Positions 52,652 to 61,998 of a DNA stretch of 64,000 nucleotides are shown piece after piece. Below the pieces are notes generated by a model. That model was not told the origin of the DNA and searched no databases. It saw only the letters and a list, made by a program, of their open reading frames with translations. The first letter of the stretch is position 1. Each line of letters begins with the position of its first letter. Made by a program: the position numbers and the translations under genes. Source of the DNA: Leptospira brenneri (lineage in GTDB: Bacteria > Spirochaetota > Leptospiria > Leptospirales > Leptospiraceae); contig NZ_NPDQ01000001.1 in the NCBI RefSeq assembly GCF_002812125.1, positions 248,001-312,000 on the forward strand, given 5' to 3'.

Positions 52652-54045
52652 AATTTAGTTTTCGATTTATTTTTCTTCTATACTTCTTCACCTTTTCTTT
52701 GTTTGGTGAAGAAGTGGTTACAACCAAAAAAGACGAACCTGATGGCTACTATGGTTTAAAACTAGGAGCCATCTTAACTCCCACAGTTTCCTATAGAATT
52801 CGAGACAAGGCTTCTGGTACAACAGACCTTTCTCCTTCAGACAAAGCGGGTTTTTCCCTCCCTTGGACCATGGTAACTATGTCAAAGGAATGGGAAGAAT
52901 TGGGTTTAAAAGCCGAGTTTTGGGGAGAAATCCTCCGAAATGATGCACTTACGAATGATACATTAGCAGGTACCGGCAACAAATCTAATCCTTATGTATT
53001 TCTAGTTAGGCGAGCAAATTTAGCAAAAACGTTTGAGGTAGGAAATACAAAACACCAAATTCAGTTTGGGATGTTTGAATTACCCCATATGTTTTCTGTT
53101 TGGTCGGGGAATTATGATTGGCGATATTTCGACAAATCTCCGCTAGAATCTATGGGTTTTGCAAAAGACCCAGTTGACCTCGGTATTAATTATATCCTTC
53201 GATGGAAATCTTTCTCTGTCCAAACTGCCGTTGTCAACGGTGAAGGTTATCGTAATACACAAAATACAACGAATACTGGATACGATGTCATTGGAAAATT
53301 AGGTTGGGATCCAACTTGGACTGAAAATTTAAAAACGGGACTCCATATTTTAGGAAGAGCATCGAATGCATTTGGTTATGCGAGTGATGAATGTCGAGAA
53401 GGAAAAACCAGTTGTCTTACTAGTGATGGAAATCCAACGACAAGAAAACAAGGAACAGTTTCTCTCAACCAAGAACAGGTAATCGCTGTCGAATCTCATC
53501 TTGTTTGGAGAGAGATCCTAAATTTAGGACTTGGTGGAATGGTCAAAAAACGCCTTGGTGGAGAAATCGTGGATCGGATGTCCCCTTACTTGCCTGCCAC
53601 TAAGGTTCCAGAAGCGACAGGGCGGGGAGCCTATCTTTGGGCTGGGATTGGGAATGGAACTCTTCGCCTGGTTGCACGGGGAGAAATCGCCACAGGTGGC
53701 CCTCTTCCTGGTCTGCAAGCCACAGAAACGGTAGAACGAGAACCATGGCTCCGATTCAAACCGGGAACCACTGATCCTTTGTATTCTAACCAATCTTATT
53801 ACGTCACTCGCCAAATCTTTGGAGAATGGCTTATGACCTCATCGGTAAGACTTGCTTTGGGATATACAGAGGTTCGTTCGTATGATTCTAAAGGTGAGCC
53901 AAATAAATGGTATGTAGACAGTACCGGGGAGGCATCAAATCGTGTCGAATATATAGAACAGTTTTCAAAACCAGTGGCGTATCCCATTTCCGAATATGGA
54001 AGATTGGATCGAAGTCTAGTTTTGAAAGCCACAGCTACGTTCTAA
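52648..54045 (+). CDS. Porin-like outer-membrane beta-barrel protein
   Basis: A 465-residue exported protein. A signal peptide (about 1-20, ending FSLFGEE) precedes a barrel with many paired aromatic strands and loops; the C-terminus SLVLKATATF ends in Phe with alternating hydrophobics. The region with LVARGEIATGGPLP and VEFSLVLKA-type strands resembles phosphate-selective or oligogated porins of the OprP type, but I cannot fix the family. GTG start 52648 overlaps the FecR-CxxCH stop (GTGA), so the two are coupled, and DsbD follows 10 bp downstream. Confidence 0.75.
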   Translation: MKFSFRFIFLLYFFTFSLFGEEVVTTKKDEPDGYYGLKLGAILTPTVSYRIRDKASGTTDLSPSDKAGFSLPWTMVTMSKEWEELGLKAEFWGEILRNDALTNDTLAGTGNKSNPYVFLVRRANLAKTFEVGNTKHQIQFGMFELPHMFSVWSGNYDWRYFDKSPLESMGFAKDPVDLGINYILRWKSFSVQTAVVNGEGYRNTQNTTNTGYDVIGKLGWDPTWTENLKTGLHILGRASNAFGYASDECREGKTSCLTSDGNPTTRKQGTVSLNQEQVIAVESHLVWREILNLGLGGMVKKRLGGEIVDRMSPYLPATKVPEATGRGAYLWAGIGNGTLRLVARGEIATGGPLPGLQATETVEREPWLRFKPGTTDPLYSNQSYYVTRQIFGEWLMTSSVRLALGYTEVRSYDSKGEPNKWYVDSTGEASNRVEYIEQFSKPVAYPISEYGRLDRSLVLKATATF

Positions 54046-54055
54046 GACAGAGAGT

Positions 54056-55345
54056 ATGGTATCTGAAATCCAAACCTTTATAGAATCCCAATTGTCTTCT
54101 GGTTCTTTTTCCATTTTTAGTTTTTTCTTTTTGGCACTAGGAGGGTTACTCGCAGGGCTTCTACCTTGTGTTTATCCTTTATATCCCATCACCGCAGGGA
54201 TTTTAAAGTCCCGAGTTTCCAAACACAAATGGTCCCACCCTCTTGTTTACTACGTTGGCCTTGCTAGTATGTATGCGGTTTTTGGGTTGGTTGCAGGTTT
54301 TAGTGGAGGAGCATTTAATTCTTTTTTACGTTACCCTGAAACGCAAGTGCTACTTTCCATTTTGTTGTTCATTTTAGGTCTCAGTGTTGCCGAATTTTTA
54401 TACTTTCCTTTTTTCTCTGGAGACTTAAGAAATTCGACAAATATTAGTTATGCGAATACATTTTTGCTTGGAGTGGGTGCTGGACTCCTTTCCTCTCCTT
54501 GTGTTGGCCCGGTGGTAGTTTCCATCCTTGTCCAACTCATTACTTACCAAACAGAGGGCTTCAGCATCCTTCCAATCCTATTTACTTCATTAAAGATGTT
54601 TGTTTTTGGTTTGGGTCTTGGGATTCCATTTTTACTCATTGGTGTTTTTGGTTTTGCCTTACCAAAATCGGGAAAGTGGATGAAGTGGATTCAGTGGGTC
54701 TTGGCATTGTTCATTCTTTATTTTTCTTATTCCTATTTGGAAAAAGCTTTTGCCCTCTGGGGATTTGATTCTGGACTTTCTGCAAAAGTGTTTCTCCTTT
54801 GGACTTTGGCACTGAGCTTTCTTTACTTACAGAAGAAAGAAGGCCTTCCTTGTGAGAAAATGAAACTAGCACTTTTGCAAATGGGAGTCTATACCTCTCT
54901 CGTGATTCTCATTTTACTTTTACAACCATCAGTTCTAAAAATTTTCCCCGTGTCACCCAGTGCAGGACTAAACCCAGTGCCAACAGAAATTCATGGAAAT
55001 TTAGAATGGCAAAGGTCAGAAGTAGAGGCCTATCGGATGGCCAAAGAAACCGGAAAACCGATATTTATCGATTTTTACGCTGATTGGTGTACAAACTGTA
55101 AAGAGTTTCAAAAACTCACTCTTTCAGATAAGGAATGGAATGAAACTTTCAAAAATAAAGCCATTCTTTGGAAGGTATATGATACTGATCCAATTTTTGA
55201 AGAGTTTGCAAATAATCCAGAGTATCCCGAATTAAAAATTGGGTTACCCTTTTTTCTAATTTTAGATGCAAACGGAAAAAGGATTTATAAATCGAATGAT
55301 TATCTTGATACCAAAGGGATGATCGATGCCGTTCGCAATTTCTAG
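54056..55345 (+). CDS. dsbD: DsbD/CcdA-type thiol:disulfide transporter with thioredoxin domain
   Basis: A 429-residue inner-membrane protein that moves reducing power from the cytoplasm to periplasmic thiols. About eight hydrophobic helices carry the two membrane cysteines, C38 (LLPCVYPL) and C149 (SPCVGPVVVS), matching those of DsbD. The C-terminal domain has the thioredoxin active site C345-T-N-C348 in DWCTNCKEF. The N-terminal DsbD-alpha immunoglobulin domain of enterobacterial DsbD is absent. Its genetic neighbours (CxxCH protein, porin) suggest it keeps periplasmic thiols reduced, possibly for haem attachment. Confidence 0.92.
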   Translation: MVSEIQTFIESQLSSGSFSIFSFFFLALGGLLAGLLPCVYPLYPITAGILKSRVSKHKWSHPLVYYVGLASMYAVFGLVAGFSGGAFNSFLRYPETQVLLSILLFILGLSVAEFLYFPFFSGDLRNSTNISYANTFLLGVGAGLLSSPCVGPVVVSILVQLITYQTEGFSILPILFTSLKMFVFGLGLGIPFLLIGVFGFALPKSGKWMKWIQWVLALFILYFSYSYLEKAFALWGFDSGLSAKVFLLWTLALSFLYLQKKEGLPCEKMKLALLQMGVYTSLVILILLLQPSVLKIFPVSPSAGLNPVPTEIHGNLEWQRSEVEAYRMAKETGKPIFIDFYADWCTNCKEFQKLTLSDKEWNETFKNKAILWKVYDTDPIFEEFANNPEYPELKIGLPFFLILDANGKRIYKSNDYLDTKGMIDAVRNF

Positions 55346-55411
55346 GTGATCCATTATTTTGAAAACAGTTGAATTTCGTAAAATAGTAAAGAGGTCGTTT
55401 TTAGAATTCAA

Positions 55412-55445
55412 TGTGCGAATCGACCCTTAAAAACCGATTCGCACA
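55412..55445. terminator. Hairpin between dsbD and nitronate monooxygenase genes
   Basis: TGTGCGAATCG (55412-55422) and CGATTCGCACA (55435-55445) form a perfect 11-bp stem with a 12-nt loop between the convergent dsbD and nitronate monooxygenase genes. T-rich sequence (CGTTTGTTT) follows on the plus strand; the tract is not strong. Confidence 0.55.
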
Positions 55446-55453
55446 ACGTTTGT

Positions 55454-56395
55454 TTAGCGAGGAAGGTTGTTGACTGTCGCCAAGTACTCACCAGCAATTT
55501 CTTTTACAATTTCACCGGCTGGTTTTACTTCGTGGATTTGAGCCACTCCTTGGCCGGCTGACCAAATATCTCTCCAGCGTTTGTATTCTTGTTCGATTGC
55601 TTTTTCCCCACCGGCATGACCGGCAGCAATTTTTTTAGGACCGTCTTCTAAAATTTCAGGCGAACGTTCTACTGATTTTGATAACCAATTGGCCGGGATT
55701 CCTGAAATTTTTTCTGTATAAATAATTTCATCAGGGCTAGATTCAATTAACATTTGTTTGTATTCGTTTTGTGCTTTTGATTCTGGGGTAGCAATAAATC
55801 GAGTTCCGATATAAACGGCATCTGCTCCGAGAGACAAAGCGGCCGCCATTTGAGATCCGGTAGAAATGGCTCCTGCGGCAATTACGGGTAAACCTACTTC
55901 TTTTTTTAAGTAAGGGATGAGTGCAAATGGTGTAATGGCACCAGCATGTCCACCTGCACCCTGTGATACTGCAATGAGGGCATCTGCTCCCGATTTTGCA
56001 ACAATCTGAGCATGTTTGAGAGTTGTTACATCGCAAAACAAAGTGGATCCATTAGATTTGATTTCTTTAGCAATGGTTCTTGGTGTCCCAAGGCTCGTGA
56101 TGATCAGTTCTACTTTTAAATCCATAACCACTTCAAATTGTTTCGCCCAATTGGGGTTATGTTCCTTGTGTAGGATTAAATTGGCACCAATGGGTTTTTT
56201 TGTTTTAGAACGAATTTCTAAGATTCCTTCTCTTAGTTGTTCAGGTGTTCTATAATTTAACGAGGGAAAACATCCAATTCCCCCAGCTTCTGAGACTGCG
56301 ACCACTAACTCCGGATAGGAGACGAGGAACATTGGTGCTGCAATGATCGGTAGATCAATGTTCAGCATTTCACTGATTTTTGTTTTGATTTTCAT
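55454..56395 (-). CDS. Nitronate monooxygenase family FMN enzyme
   Basis: A 313-residue FMN-dependent enzyme. The 2-nitropropane-dioxygenase signature is present: ADALIAVSQGAGGHAGA with the flavin His, followed by IPVIAAGAISTGSQMAAALSLGADAVYIGTRFIATPES. The class I catalytic residues are only partly traceable, so it may act on nitronates such as propionate-3-nitronate or on related substrates. No related genes are adjacent; it is convergent with dsbD. Confidence 0.9.
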   Translation of the reverse strand: MKIKTKISEMLNIDLPIIAAPMFLVSYPELVVAVSEAGGIGCFPSLNYRTPEQLREGILEIRSKTKKPIGANLILHKEHNPNWAKQFEVVMDLKVELIITSLGTPRTIAKEIKSNGSTLFCDVTTLKHAQIVAKSGADALIAVSQGAGGHAGAITPFALIPYLKKEVGLPVIAAGAISTGSQMAAALSLGADAVYIGTRFIATPESKAQNEYKQMLIESSPDEIIYTEKISGIPANWLSKSVERSPEILEDGPKKIAAGHAGGEKAIEQEYKRWRDIWSAGQGVAQIHEVKPAGEIVKEIAGEYLATVNNLPR

Positions 56396-56413
56396 AAATC
56401 TCCTGTTATACGA

Positions 56414-56710
56414 TTATGGTTGAGATGGCTTTGGGGCTAGATTTGGTAACTCGGAAGAATACTTTCCTGAACGGGGAATACAACTCATCGCAAAACCTTG
56501 GATAATGTAGCAGATAGAATCTTTGGAGATACATTTTATAGTTTTCTGATATTCTAACCCGTCAATTTCCATGGCAATGGAATGGCATTCCATTTTGTCT
56601 TCGACGAATTGTTCTTGAGCTGTCTTGTCTTCTTGGGCCATCAGAGTGGTAAGAGACAATAATAAGAAGGGAATTAGGTAAAAAAATAATGGGAATCGAT
56701 TGCGATTCAT
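56414..56710 (-). CDS. Small exported protein of unknown function
   Basis: A 98-residue protein with signal peptide MNRNRFPLFFYLIPFLLLSLTTLMAQ and a small mature domain with four cysteines (MECHS, IKCIS, SICYI, MSCIP) that could form two disulfides. ATG 56710 follows AGGATACC; a longer start 33 bp upstream is possible. It is divergent from a SpoIIE phosphatase gene. Family not recognised. Confidence 0.6.
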   Translation of the reverse strand: MNRNRFPLFFYLIPFLLLSLTTLMAQEDKTAQEQFVEDKMECHSIAMEIDGLEYQKTIKCISKDSICYIIQGFAMSCIPRSGKYSSELPNLAPKPSQP

Positions 56711-56746
56711 TGAAGGTATCCTGCTTAATTCTATAGGAATCAAATT

Positions 56747-58699
56747 TTGAAAGAAGTCAAATCATATAAATCGATTCAAACTCTCTCACAATTGGTTCTT
56801 TATTTGGGGTTTGTAGTTTTATACTGTGGGTGTTTGGACTTACATTCGGAAACCAAACCGGATCGACAGTTCCAACAATCTGTTTATCTTTTGGATCGGT
56901 ATTATTTTTGGTCTTCTGAGGAAATAAAAGATCCAAATTCTATTCCTGACAATGTTTGGCGAAAATTGGAACCCAACCAATTGGGACTATACCCACAAGA
57001 GAATCAGTTTCTTTATATTAAATTTAGTGATCAGTTTGTCAGACAATTAAAAAGTCCAGTTCTTTCCATTGGAATTGCTTTAGAGCAATTTAAACTTTTT
57101 CAAGGATCAGAACTTGTTTTTGAATCGAAACTCCAAGACCATATTTTCCCTTATATCATTCCATTAAATCAAAATCCCTCAGGTACGCTAATCCTTCAGT
57201 TCCAATCTAGATACAAAAGTTTTATTGGAATGGATCGCGAAGTTTATTTCAAAGATCATTCACAAGCTTTGATTGATTTGTTTTTAAATAATTTTTCGGA
57301 AACTTTTTTTGCTCCGATTTTACTTATCCTTTCTATACTTTTTCTTGGATTTTATTTTTTAAGGAAAAAAGAAATCATTTTTTTTAATTTTTCGATTTTG
57401 TTATTCTCCGCCTCTCTCATTGAAGTTTTGAATGGTTTTGTTGGTTTTTCTTTGAGTCAATTTTCAGATTTTGTGGTTCCACTTACATATTTTAATTTTG
57501 CGTTTTTTCCTTTTGCTCTTTTACTTTTTTTGATTGGTATCTTTCCTCCATTCTTTCGAAATTTATTTAAGATACTCGCGGCTCTCCATCTGATTGTTTT
57601 CTTTATTTCTCTAGTGAATAATTATGAAAATGGAATTTCATTTCTCAATAGTGAGAATGATTACGATTGGATCATTGTTTTTGAAGGCATCGTTGCTATA
57701 TTTTCTTCTGTTTATGTTTTAATCAAAGGAAACAAAAACCTTCGAACCATTACCTTAGGATTACTTGTCATTGTTATTGGTGGTTTACACGATATTCTGG
57801 TAGACCTTGAACTTTTAAATTATGGAGTTCGTCTCATTCATTATAGTTTTTTTCTGATGTTGTTACTCTTTGGTTTTTATGTTTTTAAACACTATTGGGA
57901 ACTTTTACACTCCATCAGCAGGATGAACACTGAATTACGAAACAAAAATAAAGAATTACAAAGATTAATCCAAATTGATAAAGATTTAGCTTTAGCGAAT
58001 GCCTTACAAAAATCATTATTATCTTCTAAGTATAACGAAGATGAAAAAATTAAAATCATAGGGTTTTCACAAAACCTAGAGTCGGTGGGTGGGGATTACT
58101 TTGATCATACAAAAGATAGTATGGGGAACTGGGCCATACTGATGGCAGACGTTTCTGGGCACGGAATTTCTTCTGCGATGGTAGCGGCTATGTCAAAGAT
58201 GGCTTTTGTAGGTGCAGGTGCTTACTTACAATTCCCCTCAAGAGTGTTTCATTCAATGAATAGACATTTGGTGGGAAAAACAAAAAATCTTTTTATCACT
58301 GCTTCTTATGTATTTATCGATACGGAATCATACACTGCCACATTTAGTAATGCAGGACATCCTGGTTTTTTTCTCATTCGAAATTCTGAATCTGATGTCA
58401 TTCATTTAAATGTAAAAGGGAAACCTTTGGGTTTGTTTTCCCATTTACCGTATGATGAAGAAACTGTGAAACTCCAATCGGGTGATAAGATTTTGCTCTA
58501 TACCGATGGAATTTTTGATCTGTTAAATGAGGTTGGTCAAAGTTTTGGTGAAGAACGACTCAAATCATTGTTATGGGACAATCGATATCAAAAATTCCAA
58601 GACTTCGCAAAGGTAATCCAAGACTCTCTTTTTAAATTTTCAGTCGGTTGGAAATACCAAATGGATGATTTGAGTTTTCTTTTGGTAGAAATTAAATGA
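56747..58699 (+). CDS. Membrane SpoIIE/RsbU-type PP2C phosphatase, 7TM
   Basis: A 650-residue signalling phosphatase. The N-terminus is a signal or membrane anchor (LVLYLGFVVLYCGCLDL), followed by a periplasmic region (about 30-175) and seven hydrophobic helices (about 180-380; FFAPILLILSILFLGFYFL and later), then a short coiled coil (MNTELRNKNKELQRL) and a PP2C domain with GGDYFDH, MADVSGHGISSAM and LLYTDGIFD metal motifs. It is a second paralogue of the phosphatase at 11189-13216, but lacks the obvious DISM extracellular domain sequence. TTG start with AGGA eight bases upstream. Regulates an anti-sigma antagonist elsewhere, by inference. Confidence 0.93.
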   Translation: MKEVKSYKSIQTLSQLVLYLGFVVLYCGCLDLHSETKPDRQFQQSVYLLDRYYFWSSEEIKDPNSIPDNVWRKLEPNQLGLYPQENQFLYIKFSDQFVRQLKSPVLSIGIALEQFKLFQGSELVFESKLQDHIFPYIIPLNQNPSGTLILQFQSRYKSFIGMDREVYFKDHSQALIDLFLNNFSETFFAPILLILSILFLGFYFLRKKEIIFFNFSILLFSASLIEVLNGFVGFSLSQFSDFVVPLTYFNFAFFPFALLLFLIGIFPPFFRNLFKILAALHLIVFFISLVNNYENGISFLNSENDYDWIIVFEGIVAIFSSVYVLIKGNKNLRTITLGLLVIVIGGLHDILVDLELLNYGVRLIHYSFFLMLLLFGFYVFKHYWELLHSISRMNTELRNKNKELQRLIQIDKDLALANALQKSLLSSKYNEDEKIKIIGFSQNLESVGGDYFDHTKDSMGNWAILMADVSGHGISSAMVAAMSKMAFVGAGAYLQFPSRVFHSMNRHLVGKTKNLFITASYVFIDTESYTATFSNAGHPGFFLIRNSESDVIHLNVKGKPLGLFSHLPYDEETVKLQSGDKILLYTDGIFDLLNEVGQSFGEERLKSLLWDNRYQKFQDFAKVIQDSLFKFSVGWKYQMDDLSFLLVEIK

Positions 58700-58775
58700 A
58701 TGAAATCCAAATTCAAAACCTGGAACTATCTACAAGGGACCACAAAATTTTACGCTGAACCAATCAATCTTAAAT

Positions 58776-59813
58776 TTATAACTCCGGATTGATGATGAAA
58801 CGAATCGGATTTCCTTTTTTCTCTTCCAAAGCATGTAAAAACTCATTTGTTTCTTCTAACTTATGAACACCGCTAATGGACTTGGTTAGGTTTAACTTTT
58901 TATTTTGATAGAGTTGGATGAGTTCCGGAATTGCTCTTCTATCTGATCCATAAGATCCCGTAATACGAATTTGCCTTTCGATCAGAAAAAAAGGCATAGG
59001 AATTTCTAATTTATTTCGACCGATTCCGACGAGTACAATTCTTCCACCTCGGTTCATGGCTCTAACAGAGTTTTCAATATTAGGCATAAATCCAGAAAAG
59101 TCGCATAACAGATCAATCCCACCTGATTTTTCTTTTAAAACTTTACCGACTTGCATATTTTTTTCGACTAATATCAGTTCATCGGCACCATAAGCCTTTG
59201 CATTTTCCAAAGAACCACTATCAATATCGACAGCAAAAATTCGGCCGGCACCTAAAGCTTTAGCGATGGCAACTCCATGGATTCCGAGACCACCACATCC
59301 AATGATGGCAACAGTGTCACCAGGTTTGATTTCACCTTGGTATTTGACTGCATGGTATGGAGTGGATACAGCATCTGCAAGGATGGCTCCTTCGGTAAAA
59401 GGGATTTCCTCAGGCAAGTGGTGGAGGTAGCGTTCTTCGATTTGTAAATATTCGGCAAACCCGCCGCGTTGGTTGAAACCAAGGACTCCAATTTCTTCAC
59501 AAAGATTTTCTCGGCCCGCCAAACAATGTTTACATTTTCCGCAAGAAGTCCCTGCGCTAACAACAACCCGGTCACCCTTTTTAAACTTTGTTACTTGTTC
59601 TCCAATTTCTTCAACAACTCCAGAAGTTTCGTGGCCTGGAACACAAGGACTGTAACTTGCTTTCATTTTACCGTGGAGAACTAAATGGATGTCTGATCCA
59701 CAAATGCCACAGGCTTTGACTTTAATTTTGACTTGGTTTGGAAGAAGAGAAGGAAGATCTAATTCTTGGATTTCAAGAGATCTTGAACCTTGTGGGAGAA
59801 CAGCTGCTTTCAT
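58776..59813 (-). CDS. Zinc-dependent medium-chain alcohol dehydrogenase
   Basis: A 345-residue NAD(P)-dependent dehydrogenase. The catalytic zinc ligands are C in CGICGSD and H-E in VPGHETSGVV; the structural zinc loop has four Cys (CGKCKHCLAGRENLC). The Rossmann GCGGLGIHG and AVDIDSGSLENAKAYGAD motifs bind the cofactor. Substrate unknown; sorbitol/threonine dehydrogenase-like. Overlaps the upstream helical protein gene by four bases (ATGA). Confidence 0.95.
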   Translation of the reverse strand: MKAAVLPQGSRSLEIQELDLPSLLPNQVKIKVKACGICGSDIHLVLHGKMKASYSPCVPGHETSGVVEEIGEQVTKFKKGDRVVVSAGTSCGKCKHCLAGRENLCEEIGVLGFNQRGGFAEYLQIEERYLHHLPEEIPFTEGAILADAVSTPYHAVKYQGEIKPGDTVAIIGCGGLGIHGVAIAKALGAGRIFAVDIDSGSLENAKAYGADELILVEKNMQVGKVLKEKSGGIDLLCDFSGFMPNIENSVRAMNRGGRIVLVGIGRNKLEIPMPFFLIERQIRITGSYGSDRRAIPELIQLYQNKKLNLTKSISGVHKLEETNEFLHALEEKKGNPIRFIINPEL

Positions 59814-60415
59814 TGAAAGATTCCATCTAACTCCATCAACATGTCACTCGCATCAGTTTCATTTAATTGTTCTAACGTGATTTCAATTGTATCAGTAAGG
59901 TAGTATTTGTAATTTTTATATGTAGATAAAAAATCTTTTAGTTTTTCTTTTTCATCATCGGAAAGTCGATTTTCCATATTGAGTTTGCATAACGCGAGTA
60001 CACCGAACGCAGATTTTAATTCATCCGAGTTGGAAGCAATTGTAAAGAGTTCGCGAATATCAAGTTCTGCAAATGTAGGTAACAAATCAGAGATAAGTTC
60101 CATAGCTCCAATGGGAATGGCTCGATCGAGTGATTTGACATAATTTAATAGTACTCGGTAACTTTTGGAATCACCAACATAAGCAAGGAGATAAACCACT
60201 CCAGATAGCAATGACTTATGATACCCCCAACTCAGTCGACCGGAGTCGGCTTCTCGAATGATTTGGTAGATCATCGTCCAAGTATTTTTGTCACCATCAG
60301 CTGCTAATTTCATCAAATCCAAAAGACGTGATTCCCAGACCGGTTGGTCCATTTCGGACTTCAGGAGGTCAATGGCTTCCAAGGGGGATGTTGGTAGTGA
60401 TCCTAACTTTTGCAC
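59810..60415 (-). CDS. Helical repeat protein of unknown function
   Basis: A 201-residue cytoplasmic protein, all-helical, with amphipathic pairs such as LLSGVVYLLAYVGDSKSYRVLLNYVKSLDRA and ELISDLLPTFAELDIRELFTIA that suggest HEAT-like repeats. No catalytic motif visible. Its stop overlaps the ATG of the alcohol dehydrogenase gene, so the two are co-translated. Role unknown. Confidence 0.6.
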   Translation of the reverse strand: MQKLGSLPTSPLEAIDLLKSEMDQPVWESRLLDLMKLAADGDKNTWTMIYQIIREADSGRLSWGYHKSLLSGVVYLLAYVGDSKSYRVLLNYVKSLDRAIPIGAMELISDLLPTFAELDIRELFTIASNSDELKSAFGVLALCKLNMENRLSDDEKEKLKDFLSTYKNYKYYLTDTIEITLEQLNETDASDMLMELDGIFQ

Positions 60416-60513
60416 AGGTTCCTCTCGACATAATTCTAGAATATGAGACGTATATGTCTTTTCTTTTTTATCATGCTAATGTTTTCTGCGTACGGCCGAA
60501 ACTATTTCCATAG

Positions 60514-61332
60514 ATGAAACGTTTTTCGGTAATACTATTACTCTTCCTGACTGCCATTGGAGAGATGACACCGGACCAGTCCAGTTCCAAAGCTACCCAG
60601 TTAATTCGTGTTAGCTATGGACTTAAGGACAACTACGAGTTTCTACGCATTTTGAATTCCACAATTAGCAATCGGGGAACCGAAGATCAAAAAAAATACT
60701 TCAAACGTTGTGTCCAACACCATATTGAATCAGAAATCCTCCATTTGCAGATGGATTTAGGACGTTCATATTCAGAACTTAGAAGAACTCAAAGTTTACT
60801 CATTCAACTTTATATTCTTGTTCTGGAAGACGAAATTGAAGAATTGGAAATAGAATTGGGACGGCTCGCAAGGCTCGCCAATGGAAAAGAAAAAACGGAA
60901 ACCAAACTATACCTTCGTTTGGGTTATCGTGAAATTGCCGTTGCCAAACAGAAATTACTCGTAGGGAAAAATATAAGGCCTTATTTGTATTTGATGAAAC
61001 TCCAAGAGTTGGCGTATTCGTTAAAGTCTCTTAAACAGGCAGAAAAGTATATTGTCCTACTCGGACTTTTACACGATTCGATTGATGAATTTGACAAAGA
61101 AACTCGGACTTTTGCAGAAATGGTTCATGAAGTGAATCGAATTATCTTTTCTGATCGTGAAAAATATTTACGTTTATTGTATGATAGTCATTTTGATTCC
61201 TTTGGGGCTTTGGATTATTATGAACTCATTTGGAAACAACCGGATTTATATGAATTGGCTACAGGGATTCCAGGTTTTGATCCGGCTTATGTGAGAAATC
61301 CAGAAGAAGCCATTCCTCCTAGTTTTAAATAA
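60514..61332 (+). CDS. Exported helical protein of unknown function
   Basis: A 272-residue protein beginning with a weak signal sequence (about 1-18, MKRFSVILLLFLTAIGE). The rest is long amphipathic helices (LQMDLGRSYSELRRTQSLL, VLEDEIEELEIELGRLARLANG, LGYREIAVAKQKLLVG) with no Cys pairs. I do not recognise a family; coiled-coil and TPR-like helices are both compatible. It is 4 bp from the rhomboid gene, so the two are likely co-transcribed. Confidence 0.6.
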   Translation: MKRFSVILLLFLTAIGEMTPDQSSSKATQLIRVSYGLKDNYEFLRILNSTISNRGTEDQKKYFKRCVQHHIESEILHLQMDLGRSYSELRRTQSLLIQLYILVLEDEIEELEIELGRLARLANGKEKTETKLYLRLGYREIAVAKQKLLVGKNIRPYLYLMKLQELAYSLKSLKQAEKYIVLLGLLHDSIDEFDKETRTFAEMVHEVNRIIFSDREKYLRLLYDSHFDSFGALDYYELIWKQPDLYELATGIPGFDPAYVRNPEEAIPPSFK

Positions 61333-61335
61333 GTT

Positions 61336-61998
61336 ATGCGATCATTCATTTGGGAATTCCCACTTACTGCTGGTTTTGCTTCTTTTCTTTTTTTGTTGTA
61401 CCCTGTTGTTTCTATTTTTTTTCCCGATTTAGTTAGTGTTTATTTTATAGCAACACCTGGTGAATTTGAGCCGATCAATTGGGTTCTTTCTACTTTCTTT
61501 CACGGGTCTGGAGCCCATCTCCTTTCCAATTTGTTTTTTCTTTTGTTACTTGGCAGAGTGGTAGAGAATCGGGTAGGGAAGAGTAGATGGTTACTTTTTT
61601 ATTTTATGGCAGGGATACTTTCTGTGTTAGGCGACGCAATTGTAAGAGGTCTAATCTTAGGTGATAGAACTCCGATTGTGGGTGCTAGTGGAGCTATATC
61701 GGGATTGGCATCGGCTGCAACTCTACTTTCTCCCTTTCGTTTCCCTTTAACAAAAACAAAATCCATTCCCTTTCCGGTATTTCTTTTTGGTTGGATGATG
61801 GTTTATTCTGATGTAACCAACTTATTTGCAAGAGACCAAGTGGCTCATTGGGCACATCTCGGTGGTTTTTTCTCGGTCTTTGTCACAAGTTATCTACTTG
61901 GCGACAAAGAGAGGCGAGAAATCAGGCAAGGCTTTCTTTTGAACTTTACCTTTTTTACATTGACTATCATTCTTCTTTTTTTTATCAACAATAGGTAA
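61336..61998 (+). CDS. Rhomboid family intramembrane serine protease
   Basis: A 220-residue six-helix membrane protease that cleaves within membrane-spanning segments. The catalytic S118 is in GASGAISG and the catalytic H174 is in AHWAHLGGFF; HGSGAHLLSN (about 56-65) matches the oxyanion/L1 region of GlpG. All key residues are intact. The gene is four bases after an exported helical protein and its TAA overlaps the next ATG (TAATG). Confidence 0.95.
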   Translation: MRSFIWEFPLTAGFASFLFLLYPVVSIFFPDLVSVYFIATPGEFEPINWVLSTFFHGSGAHLLSNLFFLLLLGRVVENRVGKSRWLLFYFMAGILSVLGDAIVRGLILGDRTPIVGASGAISGLASAATLLSPFRFPLTKTKSIPFPVFLFGWMMVYSDVTNLFARDQVAHWAHLGGFFSVFVTSYLLGDKERREIRQGFLLNFTFFTLTIILLFFINNR

